Origin: Bacteroidota bacterium
GTDB lineage: Bacteria; Bacteroidota; Bacteroidia; NS11-12g; UBA955
NCBI GenBank assembly: GCA_013205405.1
Contig: JABMMZ010000061.1
Coordinates: 1 to 37,762 of the forward strand
Direction of reading: 5' to 3'
DNA: 37,762 bases
In this document: positions 1 through 9,047 of the stretch, in pieces
How positions within the stretch are numbered: position 1 is the stretch's first letter
How the letters are laid out: every line of letters starts with the position of its first letter
Translations under genes and position numbers: made by a program
Notes under the pieces: generated by a model
Database searches by the model: none
Told to the model about the DNA's origin: nothing
The model's input: only the letters and a program-made list of their open reading frames with translations

Positions 1-115
1 ACGAATCGGCTATCACTTCATCACTTGCCCAATCTATATCAAAAGTTAGAAAAATTTCATTCTCCCAATTATTATTTTCCATAGAAATAGAATTTATAAA
101 ATTAAATATTTGCAT
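1..115 (-). CDS. Polysaccharide deacetylase-like protein, N-terminal fragment
   Basis: An open frame begins with ATG at 115 and runs off the left edge, giving 38 codons. The visible protein has a short N-terminal segment followed by FLTFDIDWASDEVI. A hydrophobic strand ending in a DxDW motif near the N-terminus is typical of polysaccharide deacetylase/WbmS-like proteins of glycan clusters. The start overlaps the last 14 bases of the upstream glycosyltransferase, which indicates an operon-internal gene. Only the first strand and putative metal-binding aspartates are visible, so the family call rests on one motif and the context. Confidence 0.5.
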   Translation of the reverse strand, partial: MQIFNFINSISMENNNWENEIFLTFDIDWASDEVIADS

Positions 116-1397
116 ATTTTTTTATTCTAATTATAAAAAATTCGGTTATGATAGAGATTGGTTTTAATAACTTATAACGAATAGTATAATAGGGGTATAA
201 TTTTATTTTATTATAAATATTTAGAATAAAATTATTGTTTAATTCTTCTTTTTTGATGGTTTTCAATACCTCATTAATTCTTTTAAATTGCTTTTTATCA
301 AACCAATTTTTAACCTCTAAATTTTGAATTAAATTATGATTATCATAGGCTAAATTTAATTGAGAACAAATCTCAGAAACAGAATTAGCATTCATTAAAG
401 GATATTTATCTAAATTATGATATAAGCTACCATTTCTATAAGATATCAAAGGCTTTCCTGCCATTAGTATTTCATTTATTGAACAAGAAGAATACCAACT
501 ATGTCCAAATTGACCAATACCAATATCTGATAGTTTGATAAACTGAAAAATATATTTACGTAACATTTTAGGTAACCATATAACATTTTTTTCAAGATTT
601 AATTCTTTAATTAAACTTTTTGTATGATTAACATCGTTTCCATATTCCAATAAAATAAGGCATGAATTACTTTTTGTTATGTCAATAAATTTCTTAAAGC
701 CAGCTATTAATAACTCATTTCCTTTGTAATGAATATCATTTATTCCGGTAAGCCAATGTTGTCTGCAATGTTGAATTATTTTAAAATCAAAATGATTAAT
801 TTCATTTAATTCATTGGTATATATCTGATTTATATTTGTGCTATTATCTAAAAAAAAAGGCAGATAATGATAGGGAATATTTTCATGTTTTATATTATTG
901 CCTCTTATTTTAAAAATTAGATTTTCATAATTTTCATTTGTAGGATCAATGGCCAAATGTTTTGCATACTTAATGCCATAAAACTGAGCCTTAGCGCATA
1001 GGGTAATATTGTATTCCCATCTTAATGGAATAAAATTCTTGGTAACTTTAAATGGCCATTCAGACAAATCGGTACCAGCAGGAAAATAAATATCTAATTG
1101 TATATTGGCTTTGTTGCAAAATGCAGCTGCATAATCTGTGCCTATAAAAAAATCAAACGATTCGAAAGTTTTATTTATTGATTTAATTGGTGTATCAGAA
1201 AAATTATTTTCACTCCAACCAAGTTCAACTATTTTTAATTCAACTTTATTGTTTGTGTCTGCTTGAGGATGAAAATGATCATATTCGTTCAAAAGAAATA
1301 ATGTAACATTATATCCATTGTCCTTTAAATACAAAGCGATTGGCGACATCATATTATTCATATTACCAATACAAGCTATGTTTTTTATTACTTTCAA
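102..1397 (-). CDS. Glycosyltransferase of the surface-polysaccharide operon
   Basis: A 431-residue soluble protein. The N-terminus (VIKNIACIGNMNNMM, then a GYNVTLFLLNE strand) looks like the first Rossmann unit of a GT-B glycosyltransferase. Around residues 290-330 there is the pattern DIGIGQFGHSWYSS followed by EILMAGKPLISYRNG, resembling the donor-nucleotide region of GT4-like enzymes. It probably transfers a sugar to the growing polysaccharide on the cytoplasmic face of the membrane. The chosen start is TTG at 1397, because it overlaps the upstream stop by 4 bases and keeps the first beta strand; the next ATG would delete that strand. The sugar and linkage cannot be read from sequence. 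Confidence 0.72.
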   Translation of the reverse strand: MKVIKNIACIGNMNNMMSPIALYLKDNGYNVTLFLLNEYDHFHPQADTNNKVELKIVELGWSENNFSDTPIKSINKTFESFDFFIGTDYAAAFCNKANIQLDIYFPAGTDLSEWPFKVTKNFIPLRWEYNITLCAKAQFYGIKYAKHLAIDPTNENYENLIFKIRGNNIKHENIPYHYLPFFLDNSTNINQIYTNELNEINHFDFKIIQHCRQHWLTGINDIHYKGNELLIAGFKKFIDITKSNSCLILLEYGNDVNHTKSLIKELNLEKNVIWLPKMLRKYIFQFIKLSDIGIGQFGHSWYSSCSINEILMAGKPLISYRNGSLYHNLDKYPLMNANSVSEICSQLNLAYDNHNLIQNLEVKNWFDKKQFKRINEVLKTIKKEELNNNFILNIYNKIKLYPYYTIRYKLLKPISIITEFFIIRIKKYANI

Positions 1398-2329
1398 AAA
1401 AAACTTTCTAATTTTTCTATTTCAATATCTAAAAAACCTAGTCCTTCTTTCCCATATGTATTTCCACAGTAAAACACATACAATTTACCGTTATGAATAA
1501 ATGAGTTGGGATATGCTTTGGATGTATCCCATAATTCAATTTCTACAGTATTAAAAATCTCATTAATTATTTTCCAATTTGCTAAATTACCACTAACTGC
1601 TGCACCAAGTTGATAATCATTGTCTTGTTTAATATATGAAAAAGTCATTAAATTAGTATTTGAATTAAGTTTACTAATTGTTGGTGCAGCTATGTAGGTT
1701 GTTTCATTATCTATTGGAATATGGATCATATTTTCAGAAGTCCATTTTAATCCATCTTTAGAAAAAGCAGAGCGAACATCATAAAATGATGAATAATCTA
1801 CATTGGATGTTCTCTTTACTTTTCTGCCGCTTAAATAATACATTCTCCATCCATCATTATAGGGTATGACATGTGGAGTAGATACTAACCAAGGGTCGTT
1901 AATATTTCGTCCATAAATTGGAGAATTTGAATATTTTTTAAACGTTAATCCACCATCATTTGAAATAGCTAAACCTACTTCAACTTGATACATCCCATTT
2001 TCTAAATTGGTTCTTCCACTGTAATACATCCACAATTCATTTTCTCTTTTAACAATACAGCCACTATATAGCCCATTAAAATCAAAATGTCCTTCAGGTC
2101 CATTTTCTAAAACAGGCTTATCTGATATTTTTAATATTTTACTTGGTTCATTAATATCTATTTCAATAAATCCAACTTGTGGATTATTCCTTTCGCCACG
2201 CGTAGAAAAATAGATGCGGAAAATATCATCATGCAAATGCAAAGGGATGCACATTGCTGTGTGGCTTTGCATAAATGGGAATTGCCCTTGGGCTTTAAAA
2301 ATACATCCAGATATATTCCAATTTATCAT
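1394..2329 (-). CDS. Glycosidase-like beta-propeller protein (GH43/GH32-like fold)
   Basis: A 311-residue protein with repeated propeller-type blades: LWMYYSGRTN, WRMYYLSGRK, TFSYIKQDND and LYVFYCGNTYG, spaced through the chain. Acidic residues sit in NDPWLVSTPHV and SKDGLKW contexts, as in five-bladed GH43/GH32/GH130-like proteins. No signal peptide is visible, so it probably acts in the cytoplasm on a sugar nucleotide or lipid-linked intermediate, or is a non-catalytic relative. The frame is open to 2386, but ATG at 2329 is preferred: it lies one base beyond the upstream stop and leads directly into INWNISGCIFKAQG. The stop overlaps the next gene's TTG start. The substrate is unknown. Confidence 0.6.
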   Translation of the reverse strand: MINWNISGCIFKAQGQFPFMQSHTAMCIPLHLHDDIFRIYFSTRGERNNPQVGFIEIDINEPSKILKISDKPVLENGPEGHFDFNGLYSGCIVKRENELWMYYSGRTNLENGMYQVEVGLAISNDGGLTFKKYSNSPIYGRNINDPWLVSTPHVIPYNDGWRMYYLSGRKVKRTSNVDYSSFYDVRSAFSKDGLKWTSENMIHIPIDNETTYIAAPTISKLNSNTNLMTFSYIKQDNDYQLGAAVSGNLANWKIINEIFNTVEIELWDTSKAYPNSFIHNGKLYVFYCGNTYGKEGLGFLDIEIEKLESFF

Positions 2330-2330
2330 T

Positions 2331-3002
2331 CTAAAATCTTTTAATATCTGAACTGTGTTTTTCAATAGCCACTGATTTGGTACCAATAAATACTTGGTCG
2401 TCTTCTGTATGGCCTAGTATCAGTGTACCAGCGCCTAGCATATTGTTTTTACCAATATTAATGGAATCTCTTAAAGTGGCATTAACACCTATAAATGTGG
2501 CTTCGCCAATATTTACAAATCCTGAAACTACCACATGGGAAGTTAAAAAGCAATGATTGCCAATTTGGCTATGGTGGCCAATATGATTGCCACTCCAAAG
2601 TACTACATTACTGCCAATTTTTACATAAGGCTGAATGGTATTATCTTCATAAATAAAGGTATTGTCGCCAATTTCATTATTACCCCATATTTTTATTTTA
2701 GAGTGAATATAAGTGGCCATTTTATAACCCTTGGCTTTGGCTTCATTATATAAATCTATGCGTACTTTATTTAATTTAGTATAACCTATGGCTATGTACA
2801 TTTCGTATTCATTCGGGGAATAGTTGTTTTCTATTTCTTCAAATGTTACAACGGGTAATCCTAATAAAGTATCTTGTTCTATTCTGTCCTTATTGGCACA
2901 GAAGGCAATAGGCTCATAAGCACTATCTTCTTTAAAGTACCAATAAACTACTTCGGCTATGGCTGCAGTTCCAAAAATAATTAGTTTCTTATTTTTCTCC
3001 AT
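2331..3002 (-). CDS. NeuD/PglD-like sugar O/N-acetyltransferase
   Basis: A 223-residue protein. Residues 1-90 form a small Rossmann-like domain (KLIIFGTAAIAEVVYWYF, then PIAFCANKDR), as in PglD and NeuD. From about residue 100 there are left-handed beta-helix hexapeptides: IGDNTFI, IGSNVVL, IGHHSQIG, IGEATFIGV, IGKNNMLGAG. The family transfers acetyl from acetyl-CoA to an amino or hydroxyl group of a nucleotide sugar. A UDP-linked amino sugar made by the DegT-type aminotransferase of this operon (5127-6218) is a plausible acceptor, but this is inference. The ATG start at 3002 lies 2 bases past the stop of the FemAB-like gene. Confidence 0.8.
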   Translation of the reverse strand: MEKNKKLIIFGTAAIAEVVYWYFKEDSAYEPIAFCANKDRIEQDTLLGLPVVTFEEIENNYSPNEYEMYIAIGYTKLNKVRIDLYNEAKAKGYKMATYIHSKIKIWGNNEIGDNTFIYEDNTIQPYVKIGSNVVLWSGNHIGHHSQIGNHCFLTSHVVVSGFVNIGEATFIGVNATLRDSINIGKNNMLGAGTLILGHTEDDQVFIGTKSVAIEKHSSDIKRF

Positions 3003-3004
3003 TT

Positions 3005-4069
3005 TTAATTTTTAAGTTGATTGAAGGGAATAACAAAGAAACCATAGAAATTTTCAATCAATTGTTGAGATGAATATTCTAATAGCTTGTTGTTTTTTAT
3101 TTTGGTTAAGTGCCAATATAGTCGTTCTTGTGCACCCCATTTTTTCTTGAAATCATAAACGCCTGCTTCTCTGCTGGCTGTTCCACCCCAGTTCCAATAT
3201 TTATAGCCTTTGGCAGCTAAATCTTTCATGGCCTGAAAAATAAGTATACTACTGGGTTGCAAATTTCTAAATTCTACATCGGTTCCAGGGGTGTAATATT
3301 CAATGGTTTTATTATATTGAAATACCAACATGGCGCCAATTTTTTTACTATCTAATTGGGCAATATATAAGCTGTAATATGCTTTTGAAATGTATTGAGG
3401 TATGCTAGTAAAAAAGGATAAATGTTTTACTGGAGCACCTATGGCTTGCATGTTTTGGCTATGTATTTGATGCAAAAATTCCCAATCTTCGTTCTGCCCA
3501 TCAGACAATTCAACCACTATTCCCGATTTTAAGGCTTTGCGAATATTTCTTGGTCTTGGGTCTTCGAAAATACCCATTAAGTCTTCTTCAAAATGCTCTG
3601 AATAATTGGGTAATTCCGTAACTTGACCGATGCGTTCAGATACATTATCGAGTACTATATTTTGTTTGATAAAGTCTAACTCTTGGGGTAGAAAATAATT
3701 CGATACAATGTTCCAACTCAATGCATCAATTTCTGAACTCCAAGTTTCTAATCTATTTAATAATTCCGTTTTAATAGATTCATTCAAATTATCTTGCAAT
3801 AAAAAACCACCATTTGAACCAAAATAGGCTAATGAATTAATGGCTGAACCAATGGGCGTTTCTTTCAAAAGAATAGGTAAAGCACCTATCCATTGCTCTT
3901 GTTCATTTTTGCAAATGGTTACAAATGCCTTACATTGTAAATGATTTTCTAATAAAAAAAGATATTCAGAATGATGTAAAAAAAGTGCTTCAGGGCATAG
4001 TTCTAACCACAGGTTATAAGCATCTTTTACTGTATTTAACTCAACTATTTCTGATGTTATATGACTCAC
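3005..4069 (-). CDS. FemAB/GNAT-like acyl- or aminoacyltransferase
   Basis: A 354-residue protein with two GNAT-like halves. The C-terminal half has the recognisable core SKKIGAMLVFQYNKTIEYYTPGTD, then LQPSSILIFQAMKDLAAKGYKYWNWGGTASREAGVYDFKKKWGA in outline. The LGG-type motif followed by FKxxWG is characteristic of FemAB/CelD-like proteins. Members use aminoacyl-tRNA or acyl-CoA donors to modify peptidoglycan or polysaccharides. Inside a capsule operon the likely role is decorating an amino sugar with an amino acid or acyl group. The start is GTG at 4069, with no better ATG nearby. The gap to the upstream gene holds a hairpin (4111-4141). Confidence 0.68.
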   Translation of the reverse strand: MSHITSEIVELNTVKDAYNLWLELCPEALFLHHSEYLFLLENHLQCKAFVTICKNEQEQWIGALPILLKETPIGSAINSLAYFGSNGGFLLQDNLNESIKTELLNRLETWSSEIDALSWNIVSNYFLPQELDFIKQNIVLDNVSERIGQVTELPNYSEHFEEDLMGIFEDPRPRNIRKALKSGIVVELSDGQNEDWEFLHQIHSQNMQAIGAPVKHLSFFTSIPQYISKAYYSLYIAQLDSKKIGAMLVFQYNKTIEYYTPGTDVEFRNLQPSSILIFQAMKDLAAKGYKYWNWGGTASREAGVYDFKKKWGAQERLYWHLTKIKNNKLLEYSSQQLIENFYGFFVIPFNQLKN

Positions 4070-4110
4070 GTAAGGAAGTGAAGTTTATCTAATATTTAAG
4101 ATATTATAGA

Positions 4111-4141
4111 TACTGAATATTTGCAAAGCCAAATTTCAGTA
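4111..4141. repeat. Imperfect inverted repeat between operon genes
   Basis: The left arm TACTGAATATTTG (4111-4123) pairs with the right arm CAAATTTCAGTA (4130-4141) with a single bulged T around a 6-base loop. No T-tract follows on the minus strand, so it is unlikely to be an intrinsic terminator. It may be an mRNA-stability hairpin or a small interspersed palindrome in the 89-base gap between the epimerase and FemAB-like genes. Confidence 0.5.
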
Positions 4142-4158
4142 TGACAATAGTAATTTAT

Positions 4159-5115
4159 TTATGCTTGTGCCGCAGTTTTAAAAGCTTCAGCAGTTAGTAA
4201 AATACCTTCTTCTAAATCTATTTTTGCTTTGAAATCAAGTATATTATTTGCTTTATCTACACTTGGAATACGCAAAGCAATATCTGCACTTAATGCTGCA
4301 CGGAAAATAATTTTAGATTTAGAATTTAACACCCTGCAAACCGTTTGTGCTAATCCTAAAATGGTAATAACCGCTCTGGCATTGCCAATATTGAAACTTT
4401 CACCAATGGCTTTTGGGTGGTCTAAACATTTGAATAAACAATCTACAAAATCATCAACATAGCACCAAGCGCGTATTTGATTGCCATCACCATCTATATA
4501 AATATCTTCGTTATTCAAAGCTTTTTTAATAAAAATTTGGATAGCGCCTTCGCCTGTTTGCCCTGGTCCATAAACATTAAATGGTCGCACTGTAACTACT
4601 GGTAAATGGTATTTGCTATAGTAGGCATGTGCTAAATGTTCGCCAGCCAATTTACTCACGGCATAGGTCCAACGCGCCTCGCCTGTTGTACCAGATACCG
4701 TTTGGTCGGTTTCTGATGAACGGAAAGCCATAGAACCAAATACTTCAGAAGTAGAAAAATCAATAAATCTTTCAATAGTGCCTATTTGATGAGCAGCCTC
4801 CAGCGCATTCGCTGTGCCTATCATATTTACACGCATTGTTTTCACAGGATCTTTAATTACGGTATCAATACCAGCTATGCCTGCAGCATGCACTACCACA
4901 TTGCAACCACGCATACTATCTTCCATTAATTGATAATCTAACACATCGCCTTTTACTATTTTCATATTAGGATGGTTAGAAAAACCGCTACCACTTAGCG
5001 TATCTCTGTGAAAATTATCATATACTACTATTTTATTAGTTTCTATCAAATTTCTGATAAGGGTATTGGCAATAAAGCCTGCACCGCCTGTAATGAATAT
5101 TATTTTGTTTTCCAT
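4159..5115 (-). CDS. NAD-dependent nucleotide-sugar epimerase/dehydratase (extended SDR)
   Basis: A 318-residue extended short-chain dehydrogenase. The NAD site GGAGFIA lies at residues 10-16, an acidic DN follows the second strand (33-34), and the catalytic pair Tyr151/Lys155 sits in YAVSKLAGE, with STSEVFG upstream. [10 protein letters not shown] and the [18 protein letters not shown] stretch are typical of UDP-sugar 4-epimerases and GDP- or dTDP-sugar 4,6-dehydratases. It supplies a nucleotide sugar for the polysaccharide and probably works with the adjacent aminotransferase, 11 bases away. Length is normal. Epimerase and dehydratase cannot be separated from these motifs. Confidence 0.85.
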   Translation of the reverse strand: MENKIIFITGGAGFIANTLIRNLIETNKIVVYDNFHRDTLSGSGFSNHPNMKIVKGDVLDYQLMEDSMRGCNVVVHAAGIAGIDTVIKDPVKTMRVNMIGTANALEAAHQIGTIERFIDFSTSEVFGSMAFRSSETDQTVSGTTGEARWTYAVSKLAGEHLAHAYYSKYHLPVVTVRPFNVYGPGQTGEGAIQIFIKKALNNEDIYIDGDGNQIRAWCYVDDFVDCLFKCLDHPKAIGESFNIGNARAVITILGLAQTVCRVLNSKSKIIFRAALSADIALRIPSVDKANNILDFKAKIDLEEGILLTAEAFKTAAQA

Positions 5116-5126
5116 TTTATTGTCAT

Positions 5127-6218
5127 TTATAATTGATTAATTGAATGTATAATATGTTCTATTTCGTTATTGTTTAATTGTGGATACAAAGGAATTACTA
5201 AGCCATTTTGCCAAGCATTAAATGCATTTGGAAATAATTCTGCTGCATTGAAGTTGTATTTATTTTTATAAAAATCCATGTGTGGAATACACTGAGCGCC
5301 ATAATTAGCAGCTATTCCCGCCTCTTTTAGTTTGGCTATTGCTTCTACTTGGCTTATACCATTAAGTATGATATGAAACGATTGCCATGAGTGGTAGTAG
5401 CCTTCTTCAACCTTTGGTAATGTAAGTTTACTATTTTTTATCTCTGCTAAAAATTGTTTAGCAATGGCTTGTTTGGCATCTAATATTTCTTGAAAGCGTT
5501 TAAACTGAGAAAGTACTAAAGCTGCTTGAAAATCAGTCATTCGGTAATTAAAACCAGCTTCAGTAAAACCAGTATGTCCTGCAACAGGATTAACTCCATG
5601 ATTGCGCAATATTTTACATTTTTCTATAAATGCCTTATCACCACTTACAATTAAGCCACCCTCGCCACTGGTAATGGCTTTGCGCGGGTGTAATGAAAAC
5701 GATGCCGATTGACCAAAAGTGCCAGTTTTACTCCCATTGTATTCTGCTCCCAAAGCACAAGCAGCATCTTCTAAAAATACTAAATTGTGTTTAGTGCAAA
5801 TAGCTTGTATTGCTTCAATATTAGCAGCTAAACCAAATTCGTGCACTGATAAAATGGCTTTTGTTTTAGGGGTTATTTTTTCTTCAATTTTAGAAATATC
5901 TATATTAAAAGTTTCCAAATTAATATCTACAAATATGGGTGTAGCCCCTACAAGCTCTACCACATTAGCCGTAGCAATATAAGAAAAAGCAGGTACTATC
6001 ACTTCATCGCCAGCACTAATGCCATTAACTTTTAGCATAATGTGCATGGTAGCTGTACCATTACTTACTGCCACCACATGGCTATTGCCTAGGTATTCGC
6101 CTACATATTGTTCTAAAGCCAATACATTTTCTCCCTGTACTAGCATACCTGTTTTTAACACGTCTGTAACGGCAGCTATGTCAGTTTCTGTTATGTACGG
6201 TTTGGTAATTGGAATCAT
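5127..6218 (-). CDS. DegT/DnrJ/EryC1/StrS-family PLP sugar aminotransferase
   Basis: A 363-residue protein of full family length. It has PxF-SY ([10 protein letters not shown], 76-85), the PLP-ring aspartate in EDAACALGA (about 151), and Schiff-base Lys180 in [14 protein letters not shown]. The [12 protein letters not shown] motif and the C-terminal [12 protein letters not shown] are also family features. These enzymes convert a keto nucleotide sugar to an amino sugar with glutamate as donor. With the SDR downstream and the NeuD-like acetyltransferase it gives a plausible route to an N-acetylated amino-deoxy sugar. The next upstream gene, wzt, ends 86 bases away, with a palindromic repeat in the gap. 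Confidence 0.88.
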   Translation of the reverse strand: MIPITKPYITETDIAAVTDVLKTGMLVQGENVLALEQYVGEYLGNSHVVAVSNGTATMHIMLKVNGISAGDEVIVPAFSYIATANVVELVGATPIFVDINLETFNIDISKIEEKITPKTKAILSVHEFGLAANIEAIQAICTKHNLVFLEDAACALGAEYNGSKTGTFGQSASFSLHPRKAITSGEGGLIVSGDKAFIEKCKILRNHGVNPVAGHTGFTEAGFNYRMTDFQAALVLSQFKRFQEILDAKQAIAKQFLAEIKNSKLTLPKVEEGYYHSWQSFHIILNGISQVEAIAKLKEAGIAANYGAQCIPHMDFYKNKYNFNAAELFPNAFNAWQNGLVIPLYPQLNNNEIEHIIHSINQL

Positions 6219-6279
6219 TTTATTTTATGATTTTTGGAATTTTAATTTTCGAATTTAGTTTGCGTTTTTTCGGAGAATT

Positions 6280-6317
6280 AATCCTTCTCCTTTGGAGAAG
6301 GATTTAGGATGAGGCAA
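6280..6317. repeat. Palindromic interspersed repeat, copy A (overlaps 3' end of wzt)
   Basis: A perfect 11-bp inverted repeat, AATCCTTCTCC (6280-6290) and GGAGAAGGATT (6294-6304), with a TTT loop, is followed by a tail GGATGAGGCAA. The same architecture (CTYTCC-NNN-GGAGAR hairpin, then GRTGAGGCAA) recurs at 21833-21875 and 22476-22535 in the same orientation. The tail encodes the last residues of Wzt and its stop codon. Short elements of this look are common in Bacteroidota genomes, to my knowledge. Confidence 0.75.
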
Positions 6318-7587
6318 TTTTACTCCACTTACTCCCCACCATGGCAGGCGCTACCACCCATTCATAAGGATAACTTTCAGCCGCTATTTCAGCAGCTTTG
6401 ATGATTTCAAAACTTAAAATATTTTCATGGTAATCTATCGTAAGCATTGTAGATGCATTATGAATACCTACGGTAGCTAAAAAACTACCAGGTAATAATT
6501 GATTGTCAATTTCTACTTCAAAAATATTTTCGCCTTTTTGCAAGCTCAGTGGCTCATGGCTAAAGAGATTCAAAGCATGAAATAAAATGCTACCATCTTT
6601 ATCGCATAATTTAACATCGGCATTTACTTGAGGTATATCTATACTTGAATAGATGTAAAAACGCATTCTGATAGGTGATTTGTATAAGACCGATTCGCTG
6701 GCGGTGCCTTGGTTATTCAACAATTGTAAACGGGTAATTTTAGCTTCGCCTGTGCCTATGCCTTTTTGAGAAATTACTACATCGCCTTCGTTATCACTGG
6801 TATTTATTTTTAAGTATTGGGTCACACAATCGTTGATATTGCCAGCAAAGTCAACCGTGCCATTTTTCATTACTATGCCAGTGGTGCATAATGATTTTAC
6901 AGCACCCATATTATGGCTCACAAAAATAACGGTTCGCCCTTGTCCGCTTACATCTTTCATTTTACCCAAGCATTTGCGTTGAAACTCCACATCGCCAACG
7001 GCTAGTACTTCGTCCACTATGAGTATTTCAGGTTCTAAATGGGCTGCTACAGCAAATGCCAAACGCACATACATGCCACTTGAATAACGTTTTACGGGTG
7101 TGTCTATATAACGTGAAACACCACTGAATTCAACAATTTCATCAAACTTGCTGCGTATTTCGGATTTGGTCATACCTAAAATAGCACCGTTTAAGAAAAT
7201 ATTTTCTCTTCCTGTTAAATCGGGGTGGAAGCCTGTTCCAACTTCTAATAAACTGGCAATTCTACCTTTTACTTTGATATTGCCAATGCTTGGTGCGGTA
7301 ACACGCGATAACATTTTTAGTAAGGTAGATTTACCTGCACCATTTTTACCAATAATACCAATGACTTCACCTTGTTTTACTTCAAAGTTAACATCTTTAA
7401 CAGCCCAAACCACATCGCCTTTTTTGGCTTGTTGAGTTCTATCATTTTCGCCAATTTCAAAGGTATCTTTTTTACCAGATATTTTCTTGACCCAATTTTT
7501 AAAATCACCAGCTAGGGTGCCACTGCCAATTTCGCCTAAGCGGTATTGTTTACCTAAATTTTCTACTTTTATTACTACGTCACTCAT
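6304..7587 (-). CDS. wzt: Polysaccharide ABC exporter ATP-binding subunit with C-terminal glycan-binding domain
   Basis: A 427-residue ATPase. Walker A GKNGAGKST is at 80-88, the signature YSSGM at 168-172, Walker B ILIVDE at 188-193, and the H-loop in VSHNMG. After about residue 265 comes a beta-rich domain (VLYKSPIRMRFYIYSS, GSFLATVGIHN) like Wzt-C, which recognises a terminal modification of the undecaprenyl-linked chain before export. A roughly 50-residue insert between strand 1 and Walker A matches the Wzt/TagH group. The start shares one base with the wzm stop (TAATG). The last few residues and the stop codon lie in palindromic repeat A, so the C-terminus may have been re-cut by repeat insertion. 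Confidence 0.92.
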   Translation of the reverse strand: MSDVVIKVENLGKQYRLGEIGSGTLAGDFKNWVKKISGKKDTFEIGENDRTQQAKKGDVVWAVKDVNFEVKQGEVIGIIGKNGAGKSTLLKMLSRVTAPSIGNIKVKGRIASLLEVGTGFHPDLTGRENIFLNGAILGMTKSEIRSKFDEIVEFSGVSRYIDTPVKRYSSGMYVRLAFAVAAHLEPEILIVDEVLAVGDVEFQRKCLGKMKDVSGQGRTVIFVSHNMGAVKSLCTTGIVMKNGTVDFAGNINDCVTQYLKINTSDNEGDVVISQKGIGTGEAKITRLQLLNNQGTASESVLYKSPIRMRFYIYSSIDIPQVNADVKLCDKDGSILFHALNLFSHEPLSLQKGENIFEVEIDNQLLPGSFLATVGIHNASTMLTIDYHENILSFEIIKAAEIAAESYPYEWVVAPAMVGSKWSKIASS

Positions 7588-8432
7588 TATACAGTATCCA
7601 TAAAGGTTTTTTCTACTTTATTAAAAGTAGCAATGCCAAATAATAACAAAATTATAGCAACAATAAAACTATACATTAACATGTAAAAATTAAAACTTCC
7701 ACCACAACCAAAACTATGCTTGGCTGCCTCTAAAACAGGGGTAATAGGGTTATACTGAATCAAGGCATGGATTGTTGGATTTTTTACCTCGCTTAAAGGA
7801 ATAACTACCGATGAACCATACATCAACAATTGAACACCAAAGCCAACAAGAAAAGTAAGATCGCGGTATTTGGTAGTTAATGAAGATATAATTAAACCCA
7901 AACTTAAGCCTAGTAATGCCATAATTATTAAATAAAATGGCACTAAAAGTATTGAAAAACTTGGTTGTAAATGGTAACTTTTATCTATAAAGAAATAATA
8001 AAACCAAACCACAATGAGTAGTATAAATTGGATTGAAAATTTCAATAAATTTGAAATAACAACCGATATAGGCACCGACAAACGCGGAAAATATACTTTG
8101 CCAAATACACTGGCATTAGCTACAAACGTATTTGAAGTAGCTGTAAGACAAGATGAAAAATAATTCCAAAAAGTTTGACCGCACAAAAAAAATAGAAAAC
8201 CAGGTACGCCATCTGGTGTGAGCTTTGCTATATTTCCAAAAATAACGGTAAAAACAATGGATGTAATAATGGGTTGTACAAAAAACCAAACAGGGCCTAG
8301 AACGGTTTGTTTATAAACGGCAACATAATCCCTCTTTACCAATAAGGTAATCAAGTCGTGGTATTTCCAAAGTTCTTTTAGGTTTAAACTAAAAGGACCT
8401 TTTTTACTACTTATTTCGTAATCGAAATTCAT
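7587..8432 (-). CDS. wzm: Polysaccharide ABC exporter permease
   Basis: A 281-residue ABC-2 type permease with six predicted membrane segments. The N-terminal amphipathic region (LKELWKYHDLITLLVKRDYVAVYKQTVLGPVWFF) is typical of Wzm/KpsM proteins, and the glycine-rich fourth segment (IIMALLGLSLGLIISSL) also fits. It forms the channel through which the Wzt ATPase drives lipid-linked polysaccharide across the inner membrane. ATGA overlap with the antiterminator gene upstream and TAATG with wzt downstream indicate coupled translation of the three genes. Confidence 0.92.
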   Translation of the reverse strand: MNFDYEISSKKGPFSLNLKELWKYHDLITLLVKRDYVAVYKQTVLGPVWFFVQPIITSIVFTVIFGNIAKLTPDGVPGFLFFLCGQTFWNYFSSCLTATSNTFVANASVFGKVYFPRLSVPISVVISNLLKFSIQFILLIVVWFYYFFIDKSYHLQPSFSILLVPFYLIIMALLGLSLGLIISSLTTKYRDLTFLVGFGVQLLMYGSSVVIPLSEVKNPTIHALIQYNPITPVLEAAKHSFGCGGSFNFYMLMYSFIVAIILLLFGIATFNKVEKTFMDTV

Positions 8433-8929
8433 GCTATGGGTTTTAAAATTTTAAATGGCAATTGAATTTTTAAGCTATTGCCTAAGTTTTCAAAATGCAC
8501 AATAAACCAATCACCATCTGGTTTTGAATACAATTCACCAACATGCCCTTTTAAGGGTCCATCGGTTACTTGTACTTTTTGTCCTATTTCTATTTGAGTG
8601 GCATAATCCATAACTGCTATATCATAGCCATAAGCTATCATTGATTTAATGGTATCAATTTCATGTTGAAAAACACGTGCATTTTGTTTGTTATATTTTA
8701 GAAAGCCTACTACACCTATGGTTTTTAAAATAAAATCGTAATTGGTAGTTACTTTCACAAAAATATAACTGTTAAATAATGGTTTTTCAACTAATTTTTT
8801 TCTATCACTCCATTGGCTTACTACCTTTATAATGGGCAAATAATGCTCTATACCTTTTTCTACAAAACGTAAGGCTACCTTTTTTTCTTGCCTTGAGGCG
8901 GTATATAATACATTCCAAATAGGTTCCAT
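8429..8929 (-). CDS. NusG-family specialised transcription antiterminator (UpxY/RfaH-like)
   Basis: A 166-residue protein with an N-terminal NGN domain (IWNVLYTASRQEKKVALRF, then PLFNSYIFVKV) and a C-terminal KOW domain (IGQKVQVTDGPLKGHVGEL). This is the architecture of UpxY and RfaH, which load on RNA polymerase at the 5' leader of long surface-polysaccharide operons and suppress premature termination. It is the first gene of the operon running to the left edge, which fits that role. The frame is open to 8959, but ATG at 8929 is preferred because it leads directly into the NGN domain. The stop overlaps wzm by ATGA. Confidence 0.88.
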   Translation of the reverse strand: MEPIWNVLYTASRQEKKVALRFVEKGIEHYLPIIKVVSQWSDRKKLVEKPLFNSYIFVKVTTNYDFILKTIGVVGFLKYNKQNARVFQHEIDTIKSMIAYGYDIAVMDYATQIEIGQKVQVTDGPLKGHVGELYSKPDGDWFIVHFENLGNSLKIQLPFKILKPIA

Positions 8930-9047
8930 TTTTTCAAAGCGCTGCCCCCTCAGTCCCATTTTGGATCTAAGAAAGTTTGCAATATAGTGGCTTTTACTTA
9001 GTGTAGCAGCCTTTTTTTGTAAACAACCTGTTTAAACTTATAAAAGC
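8930..9047 (-). promoter_or_regulatory. Leader/promoter region of the polysaccharide operon
   Basis: This gap lies between the antiterminator gene and the end of the upstream nucleotidyltransferase gene, and should hold the operon promoter and the leader on which a UpxY-like factor would act. No exact TAnnTTTG box is visible; the closest is TATATTG on the minus strand near 8980. No strong hairpin or T-tract was found. Confidence 0.35.
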
